64,000 nucleotides of DNA from positions 49,140,001 through 49,204,000 of the forward strand of contig CM027380.1 of assembly GCA_015680905.1 (NCBI GenBank), written 5' to 3'. Under the pieces are notes generated by a model. The model had not been told where the DNA came from. It made no database searches and worked only from the letters and a program-made list of their open reading frames with translations. The position numbers were made by a program, and so were the translations under genes. This document shows, in pieces, positions 55,943-64,000 of this stretch. How positions within the stretch are numbered: the first letter of the stretch is position 1; the number at the start of each line of letters is the position of its first letter. Origin of the DNA: Coptis chinensis (Eukaryota > Streptophyta > Magnoliopsida > Ranunculales > Ranunculaceae).

Positions 55943-58723
55943 TCACCAAGTACCGAAGCTGCAGCTTACATGTTCTTGGGTGATGACTTGCAGACAATTC
56001 CGCATGGAAGCTTTAGAAGTGTATGGCGGAAGACACAGTCTATAGAAGCATGTGTGTGATGAAGGCAGACGGTCATGGGAGTCTGATGCCTTGTAGATAT
56101 GCAATCGAGATGCCAAACCACCAAAACCTCCTACGGGTAGGTACTTAACAGAGGTCCAAAAGAACAAAAGTACCCTTTGCTGGTCGGTCGACATACCCTC
56201 AACAACCTGCAAAACCAATCATTCTAAATCACAAAGCGAACACATTGCTTGTGGCATCAATTTGGAAAGAAATCCCCCTCAACTCCCACAGCTAGATTCG
56301 AAGTAAAACTTGGATTCTTAACTTCGAAATGGATTCTTTGGTGATGCAACACTTTCGATATATCATAAAATTTTGAGTTCTTTTCCTTTACTTTTTCTTT
56401 TAGTTATTATAAGAGATGCTTCTTCGGCTTAGTTGAAAGGTGGTTTGCTTTATAATGTTCTATACAAGCTGTAAGGTGGAGAATTTTCACAGAATCTTTG
56501 ATCCAGCGGTTTAATATTATTAACCAAAGCTAGATGGGTTACTGAAGTACCTTACAGTTGCAATCTTATAGGACATTCAGAAACAAAGGATTGGCACATG
56601 AATACAAAGTGATTTTACCGATTACAAAAAAAAAAAAAAAAAGTCTTGAGCTGAAGAAGCATCTCAACTCATCTCTTTATCATGTTCTATACAGCCTGAA
56701 GGTGAGGAATATAAAAAGAATCTCTGATGCAGGGACTTGGTGTCCAGGATTGGATGAAAAAATCAGTCAAAGCAAGCTGAGTTATTGAAGTACCTTGCAG
56801 TTGCAATCTTATGGAGGATTCACAAAGATATGATTGGCACAATTTTCAGGACTGACATAAGATCTTCTACTTAATGTACAGTATCTTGAGGGCATAGGAA
56901 CTGATATCTCAGGCAAGTAGCATGCAATAAGTAATGGGCTAATGGCTATATAGAAAAGACGTGTAATCTGATTCAGCTGAAGCTACTGAGGCTTTAAACA
57001 GTTTCAGCATTCATTTCAATCTTGTAGTCAGATGGTCAAAGGTCTAAATGAATTTATATACCTTGTGAGCCACAAGCTACTTAGTATGAAGTAAACTATG
57101 GGGTATCAAAATGTGCAAAAAAAAGGTAGTTATGAGCTTAAGCAGGGAGAGACGGTATCCGGACAAAAACAAGAGTCCTTTTCAAGTAAGAAATGGCCAT
57201 TCCAGATTTATCACCTTTAAGGGAGATGTGCAAAGGATTATTAAGGCTAAGGCATAACTTAGTTATATGTAGCTCCTTAAGTAATTCAATCCTTGATGTA
57301 CGCATGTATGTACAGGAATGCATGCACACACATACGTAAATATGTACGTAGCTTACTTGGCAGAAAGAAACAAACAAAAACAAAAAGGAAACTCAGATGA
57401 CCACTCTAGCAAAAGAAAAAATTCATTAAGGGTGACATTACTATATGTCGATGGCAAGAAGAGCATTATTACCAACATAAGATCTTGTAAAAATAATAAA
57501 ATAGTACTTACAAAACAATGAAAATATCAGGCTACAGTAACATAAGAATTGCTTTATAAGAAAACACAGCGCAATTGAAAAAAATGGAGTAAGTTACTCG
57601 TTGAATGGGCAAGAAAAAAGATGATTGTTGAATGTTGAGGACACAACCTCACAAACATGACATAGAACTAACATAAAGGTTTAGTTGAATTTTGAAATTA
57701 AGCTTCAAAAGCATGATGCAGAACAAACATAACCTCATAAAAGCTAGTTCAACACATAATGCTTGTGTATTTATTAAAAAAACAATACCTAGATGCCAAT
57801 TTGACATTTAGTCATTGCGTTTTTATATTCCAAGAAAACCAAAACAGCAAAGCTGCTTCCAATGAGATGATATATAATGTTCGCTACGTTGAGCTGTAAT
57901 TTTGATGTTAGTAAGTGAATAGATGGTTCGCCTTAAGAAATAATGCATCAAACCAGAAGAAGACATCACAAAACAAATCACAATACAGATGCTAAACGAA
58001 ACTTCAACTCAATTCTAGAGTTCAAAAAGTAACCTCCAATCATAAAGGACAAAATATTAACAGTAAAACAGCACAGGAAAAACACAATGTACAATCCATC
58101 CAGAAGTATGAACAAGGACCTACAGATGCTTACCTTCCAGAACCAGCAAATTTGACGATCTGTTTCTCTGTAGCCATGGTAGTCAGTGTGAGCTTTCCAG
58201 TCTTTAACACAGATTGCAGTATCGCTTCCATGCAACATGCGATCAAGATCTTCAAGCTCTAAGCTTTGGAAAAATAACTTCTGGTGAATTGAATTAGAAA
58301 GGATATCACGAAAACCTTGTGCAAAACGGGATACCTGTTCAGAAATCGATGTGACAAAGCGATGCTGAACAAGTAAGTTGACATAATCCTCTCTATTTTG
58401 GCTATTGACAATGATGCCCTTTCCTCCAGGGCAGAGTTCAACTACTTTCCTTGACCCTAATTCTTCGATTTCTCGAACAAATGTTAGTCCAAGCGCATCT
58501 GAATCCAAAAATTCTGCATCCATCTCCAAAATCTTTTTTAAGCTCATGTACAGACATGGATCTGCATCGCGAACATCCTCCAAAGATACTGCCTTTTCGG
58601 CCAATTGCAAGAAAAACACACGATCAAACACAATGCCTACTTGCACTTTATGCATCAAGGATAATGCAATCATCCGACCACAAAAGCGAAAATAGTCGAG
58701 GTGCAGAGAATCCACTTTTGATG
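55943..58723 (-). CDS. UPL5: HECT-type E3 ubiquitin ligase, UPL5-like, C-terminal exons
   Basis: Minus strand. An exon at 58723-58134 enters after TTGCAG and leaves at GTAAGC. It reads SKVDSLHLDYFRFCGRMIAL, HKVQVGIVFDRVFFLQLAEK and so on to GYRETDRQICWFWK. The last exon, 56206-55943, reads VVEGMSTDQQRVLLFFWTSV...LPSSHTCFYRLCLPP...VITQEHVSCSFGTW and stops at 55943-55945. Phases agree. The thioester Cys (HTCF, 56048-56050) and the N-lobe features of a HECT domain are intact. HECT ligases form a ubiquitin thioester before transfer; Arabidopsis UPL5 has been linked to WRKY53 turnover and senescence. The 5' exon with the ubiquitin-like domain and the start of the HECT domain is not seen in 58724-64000. 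Either the intron is longer than 5.2 kb or the gene is truncated. Confidence 0.85.
56457..56860. repeat. Direct duplication in the UPL5-like intron, about 240-bp period
   Basis: TTCTATACAAGCTGTAAGGT...GAATCTTTGATCCAG...TTACTGAAGTACC...GTTGCAATCTTATAG at about 56457-56600 recurs as TTCTATACAGCCTGAAGGTG...GAATCTCTGATGCAG...TTATTGAAGTACC...GTTGCAATCTTATGG at about 56685-56850. Non-coding; between 56861 and 58133 nothing further was recognised. Confidence 0.7.
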
Positions 58724-61700
58724 CTGCAATCAGAATACGCTGAAATCAGAAACCTACAATCTTTGTTTTCCGTTAAAGAGAAGGAAAAGTAAAACAAGTA
58801 AATAAAAGGCTGCATACCAAATAACAGTCAAAAATACAATTACACTGCCTGATAATTTGGATAAGTATATTATGTTGGTCAGAGCTGCCAAGGCAGTTAT
58901 TGCAAAGTTATGGTGTTAAACCTTTGTATATTAGCCATTACACAATGCTATCCTGACTCAATTGCCTCTCAGACTTGGTAATTTAGACTTTTCGAATATG
59001 GAAGCTGAGTGTTCTGACAGTAGCAGTAGTTGCAACTAACTGACAATCATGATTGATGGGATTTAGCTTCTAGAGGTACTTTCATCCTAGAGGATCTCCG
59101 CAAGATGTCTTCAAAAGGAAAGACTGCCTCTTAGAGCTAAAGTGATCCCGGTCTAGTTCCTTGAATTCCCTTATCTAGATCTCTATTCACCACCAATGAC
59201 AAGGTTAAGAAAGTAAAAAAATTTGGTGAAACCTAGTGGTTTGAATATCAAGTATAGAATATTTTTGGTACAGTTAGCTTGAAATAAGCACGCACTTGTA
59301 GGAAAATGAATTCTCTGATCGATATGATCACCTCTGCCGTAAAAGCCACACAACAGTCTAAGTGTATCCTATTCATCTTGAGCCACAAAGCCCACATAAT
59401 AACAAAAGGTATACTACCCACAATCTACGTCCTTCAAGGGAATGGACCCTTGAAAGTTGAAACCCAGGAAATCGAACTGATCGAGGAACAACCCAAAACA
59501 CCCCAGATTGATACACAAAATGACAATAGCTCCTACAGAAAAGGACAATGGAGGAATATGGAAGTAAGTGACTCCCTAAAGGGATAAAGTTGGTGATTAT
59601 CTTCTTTGTCCTAATTGGTTTATCTAGGGTCGAAATATTATTAAAAGTTGGAGAAAGAAATGACAAGGTATTTTGCTGACCAGATTCAGGTGCTAAGAAA
59701 GAACAGAGACACAATGCCTCGTTTGCTACCAGAAAGGCAAGAGCACAAAGGAATATAGAAAGATTTCACTTATAATAGCCCAAAATTACGATATCATATT
59801 CCACTCTCATTCTTCGCAATAACCCAAACTGACGATCCCTACCCAGTCTCACAGCATAAGTAACCACTAGCATCAGTGTTTATGAAGGCACCAAAACTCG
59901 CAATATTCCGATCTGTCATAATACCATGAATGCCCCGAGGAATAGCCAAGATCTGGGCAGTTTAAGCGGATATCAGTTGGTAAAATCGGTCTAGGGGTAA
60001 TTAGTGATTAGGCCTCATAATCGGGATTAGTCGGGAACTAACTGGAGGATTATCCCAAGAATATCTCCCCCCCCCCCTCGGTGACAGACACTAAGCATTG
60101 ATAAAAGAAAGTGCAAACTTGAGTTGTATAAATAGAACATGCCAAATTCCAGTTACATTGACACAACACACGAGTACATGTTGCCAAGTCCGACACGGAT
60201 ACAAAGTGTTGATACGGTGAAGTATAAAAAACTGAGGTATATCACACATACAATATGTGTCTACACGGATTAATTTTAGAATATGGTGTCCATGTAGCAT
60301 AGCCAAATTCCCAAAACACGAAACTCACAAGTCTCCAACATGCATGCTTACTTCTAAAGAGAAAAGAATAACTTGTCAAAATTTTCTTACATCTTAAGGA
60401 GGGGGAAAAAATGAAAATCTTAAACGAGTACTAATCTGCATATCAGTATTAATTGGAAAATTGGCTGATCAATCGGATTAATTGGGGATTTTTTGGCTGT
60501 GATTTTTTTTCGGATTAATTGGCAAAAGGGATCGGCTAAGTAGCGACTACCACCTAGTCGGAGGAGAATAATCACGTATTTAATAGCACAGACCAAGATT
60601 GCCGTTATCTAACTGCATAAAATCGTGAAATGAGGCGACGATGGCATAGTCTCGGGAAGTCCATATCCTTCCAAAATCTAATCTATCCTCGTGTCCTAGA
60701 TTGTATCTGATCTCTCAATAACTCCTCAAATCCTCTCTAAATACCCTTCTATACCCCACACCCATACTGACTTGGCGCTTTGCCCTCTAGACTACCCTAA
60801 ATTGGTCTGACCAATTCTCAGGCCACTCGCCTCCATAACCTGTTGCTCTCGTCCCTAAATCGGCATAGCCATCTCCCTATTAAGGCCAAACTAAATTCTC
60901 GTGGTCTACTCAAGCCCAAACCCATCTTTAAAGGACAAGCACGTGGTTTTCCAATCAACCAGGTGATACACTGATACCTGTAGTTCTCCTCAGAATAGTC
61001 CCTAGGACATTCCTAGTACTAACCCTCTCAACTCTCTTGACCACACTTGTGGAATCTAAAAAAAGTAGATGAGATACCCTGGAAGACACAAAAAGGTACT
61101 ATTAATCAAGTTCTCTCTCCCTTTACCGACTTACCGATCTTGACACCCCGTCTGATTTTCCAACAGAGGTTTTGCTCGACCGGTTCCCACATGGTGACCA
61201 ACCTACAGTGCCCACCAAGCAGAAGCCCCAACTAACCTGATGGCTCCTACCATCGTATCATTATCGCTCGTGTTAACCAGCCCAACCACTTTACTCTTGG
61301 CCATGTTAACCCCGATCAAATATCCTAATATACAGCAAGTGGAAAGAGATCCCTACCCAAGAACACTACTTGCGATTACATACTGCAGATGAAAGACAAG
61401 TACTTGCTTTTGCCCGACCCTGAAACCCCTGCTAAACCAAAATTCATTAGCTATAGCCTATAGTGATCATCCTGCCCGACACCTCCATCCCCAAAAGAAA
61501 CAAAGGTGGAGATAGGACGTCACCCAGTCTAATTACCCTAGAACTCCTGAAGAAGCCCACAGGTAACACATTGATTAGAATGGGAAGAAAAAAGGGCAAC
61601 TATATACAAGAACCACAACCCAATCTTCTCATCACAGTTGCGAAAAATCCAACCTAATATGGTCCACATAGTTAGTAACACAGTTCCCTTTGCCTGATTT

Positions 61701-62212
61701 ACGAGATTTCATCAACCAAAGGTGGATTACCTATATACTGCATCGCAGTTAGACCTAGATTTCACGATTCTATTTGGACATTAGCTTTTTCTTTTCTTTT
61801 CTTTTCTTTTTCCTGATCAATAACCATTAATAAAACTCAATTAAATCTGTCCTGTTTTTTTAAACCAGTTCATGGAGCACAATATCTATTTCGATATTGA
61901 AGGAGCTGGTGCCAATGAAAAGCGCACAGTGGATGTCATCTAAACTCCAATGGATTATAAAGATCAGGCTTGGAGAGTTAGAGCTGTATGTCCTGTTGGC
62001 ATGGGGTTCAACTTCAGCCTTATTTTTTTGGGTTAACTAGTATTACCCAATTTGTGTGTCCCTAATTTCCAATCTATGGGGGGGAGGTAATACTCGTTAA
62101 TTTTTTTCCCTTCAAATTATCACTTAAGTAGGTTATTCATGTTGTGCTTGTCGTAACCGTTAGCAACAAGGATGCGCGATAGGGGCTCTTCACTAGGTTA
62201 ATTACAAAGAAA

Positions 62213-62214
<2 letters not shown>
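58724..62214. other. Gene-poor stretch, possibly a long UPL5 intron
   Basis: No exon of the UPL5-like gene or any other gene was found on either strand. Short open frames (59306-59587, 59373-59714, 60091-60306, 61463-61657) have no domain. 60780-61660 has a C-rich, codon-like texture that may be a very old retroelement relic, but I see no diagnostic motif. There is a C run at 60067-60076. Confidence 0.4.

Positions 62215-62290
<76 letters not shown>
62215..62290. repeat. TA dinucleotide microsatellite
   Basis: About 37 uninterrupted TA repeats. Such tracts vary in length and are prone to assembly error. The tract directly touches the foldback element to its right. Confidence 0.97.
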
Positions 62291-62295
<5 letters not shown>

Positions 62296-62697
62296 CCCGC
62301 TCTTAAAAAGACCTTAAATAAGTACCAAATCTAAAACAACCCACAACTTCACCTACAAAATGATTTAAAACCTAATTTTTTGTGGATATGATCTACTAAC
62401 CATAAAAAATATATCTACAAAAATTCAACTTGTTTGACAATTTTTAACATTGGCAAAAGATGATTTCAAAAACTCAACATTTCTGGACCGTTAGATATTT
62501 TTTCAAAAGTGGATAACAATTTTTATCTAAGTTAGAGGATATCAAACGAGTTGAATTTTTGTAGAGATGTTCTTTATGATTAGTAGATCATATCCACAAA
62601 ATATTAGGTTTTAAATCATTTTGTAAGTGAAGTTGTGGGTTTTTTTAGATTTGGTACTTAGTTTGATACTTATTTTAAGGTCCTTTTAGGAGCCGGG
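62296..62697. mobile_element. Foldback MITE of about 400 bp
   Basis: CCCGCTCTTAAAAAGACCTT, AAGTACCAAATCTAAA, CCCACAACTTCACCTACAAA and ATGATTTAAAACCTAATTTT on the left are inverted on the right as AAATTAGGTTTTAAATCATT-like, TTTGTAAGTGAAGTTGTGGG, TTTAGATTTGGTACTT and AAGGTCCTTTTAGGAGCCGGG. The terminal inverted repeat is about 150 bp. The TA tract on the left may include or obscure a target duplication. No coding sequence. Confidence 0.82.
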
Positions 62698-64000
62698 CTA
62701 AAAGTAGTAATGACAAAATATAATCCTAGAGAGGCAATTCCTGCTAAAAAGAAGATTTGTACGTCTATATTTTGCCTCTTAAATGACAAGCTCAGAACAA
62801 ACACCTATCCTAGATTATAACCAGGACCGTAAACAAATTTAAGTAGCTATCACAGAAAAAGGTAAATAAATTTTTTCATTTTTTATCAAAAAAAGAAATT
62901 GTGTTGATCCAAGTAATATTGACACGAGTACGCATGTCGGACACCGCAACCTATATAAAGTAGGACACTTAGACACAACTAAGTTAAAAACGAACTATTG
63001 CTATTCTCTAGTTACACAACTATATCTTTGGCTCTGGACTCACAACACACCTCCTTTCAAATAAATCACTTTGGAAGAGGCATATGATAGAGTTGACTAA
63101 GTCAATAGATTGTTTTCTTAGTCCTTTAGGGTGTGAGAACTCTTTGAAATTGTATGCATAATGTGTCTGTGCGCCCAACAAGGATTTTTTGAGAATATGT
63201 AATGTCCATGTTACTTAGGTTGATATATATAATTGGAGCTTACATCAACACTATAAAGTAGCAAGGGCTACTCTTCTAGGACCTGCCCAGTATCCATGTA
63301 CCCCTCCCTACTATAACGAAAAGAAAAGCAAGAAAGAAAAAAAAAAAAACAATCAGGAAAGCACAAAATTACAAGACCAACGGACCCAAGCTGCTACAGA
63401 ATAAGCGTCCTACACCCCTCCATGATCTCACAAAATCGCTCATCCACACCCACTCCTCTTCCCCACCAGAATACTAAACTTTGATTCCCACCTATTGCTT
63501 CTCATCTCCTTTGTTTTATAACTCATCGTAATACTTACCCTCATCCATCCAACCCCCCTTCTGATTTTTCTCCACATTCCTAGCCTCCCTCTCGTCCAGT
63601 GTCCTCAAGATTTTCCTTTTAGATGTCTCTACATTGGCTCCCCAAATCTTCCCGGAATCCAGATATTCTTCCTCACCCCCAAACACTAGCTCACTACTGC
63701 CGACTTCCCACCTCTAATAGGATCAGTCGGCATTAACTCCTTGTCTTTGCGAGGTAGTTTGATTTCCATATCCTTAACTCAAATGCTTGCTCACTACTTC
63801 CCAGTGGCGACTTCCCACTCTAATCAGCTCAGTCGGCATAATATACCTATCTTCAGTAAATTTTATATGTGGGAAGATATTGTATGTTGTGGGCTTGTGG
63901 GAAAAACTGGATATTGACACTGTCAATAGTTCTTAAACATTATCCCAACCATGGCTAAGGTTAAGAAAGGAAATCAGTTTTAATTGGAAACTAATTACAT
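62698..64000. other. Gene-free right edge
   Basis: No gene or element ends were recognised. A CTCACTACT(T)CC...CGACTTCCCAC...CAGTCGGCAT motif occurs at about 63690-63735 and 63790-63840 as a short direct repeat. There is an A run near 63338. Confidence 0.45.

Overview
This window looks like nuclear DNA from a flowering plant, probably a eudicot. It is AT-rich, its genes have GT-AG introns, and it holds plant-type proteins (a SHV3-family GPI-anchored GDPD-like protein, a UPL5-type HECT ubiquitin ligase, and fragments of NPH3, PPR, FAS1 and mitochondrial HSP90 genes). Most of it is nested transposon debris. The species cannot be named from the sequence. Only one gene looks complete: the GDPD-like gene at 35207-42070. 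The 3' part of a UPL5-like gene lies on the minus strand at 55943-58723. There are no tRNA, rRNA or CRISPR loci.

Layout. 0-4.1 kb: a GC-rich tandem repeat, two related LTR copies (one a clear solo LTR with a 5-bp target duplication) and a tandemly repeated host block. About 4.1-15.3 kb: a decayed Mutator-like element of the Ulp1-carrying (Kaonashi-like) type. Its Ulp1-protease gene runs rightward and converges on a MURA-type transposase gene running leftward. The transposase gene is split by a second solo LTR of 2.64 kb (11490-14130). 15.35-16.2 kb: an element built of palindromic GGTGTGGCCACACC units, with a relative at about 54 kb. 17.1-29.0 kb: a nest of leftward Helitrons with two recognisable 3' termini and one 5' terminus, long ~55-bp minisatellite arrays, and captured fragments of an HSP90-6-like and a FAS1-domain gene. 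29.7-34.6 kb: a PIF/Harbinger element with both of its genes, TTA target duplications, and MITEs nested in it.

35.2-42.1 kb: the GDPDL gene in nine exons. Its introns carry a hAT-type MITE that itself contains a tRNA-derived SINE, plus a large foldback. 43.6-44.8 kb: a hairpin-rich minisatellite. 45.4-53.5 kb: a mosaic of unrelated gene fragments (LINE endonuclease, DOMON protein, DEAH helicase, NPH3, RING and, on the other strand, PPR). 53.9-64 kb: the second palindromic element, small foldback elements, the UPL5-like exons, a TA microsatellite and gene-poor DNA.

The genes form no pathway. The strongest theme is gene-fragment capture and nested transposition. The best candidates for something new are the Helitron nest with its family-specific minisatellite and captured exons, the fragment mosaic at 45-53 kb, and the palindromic GGTGTGGCCACACC elements.
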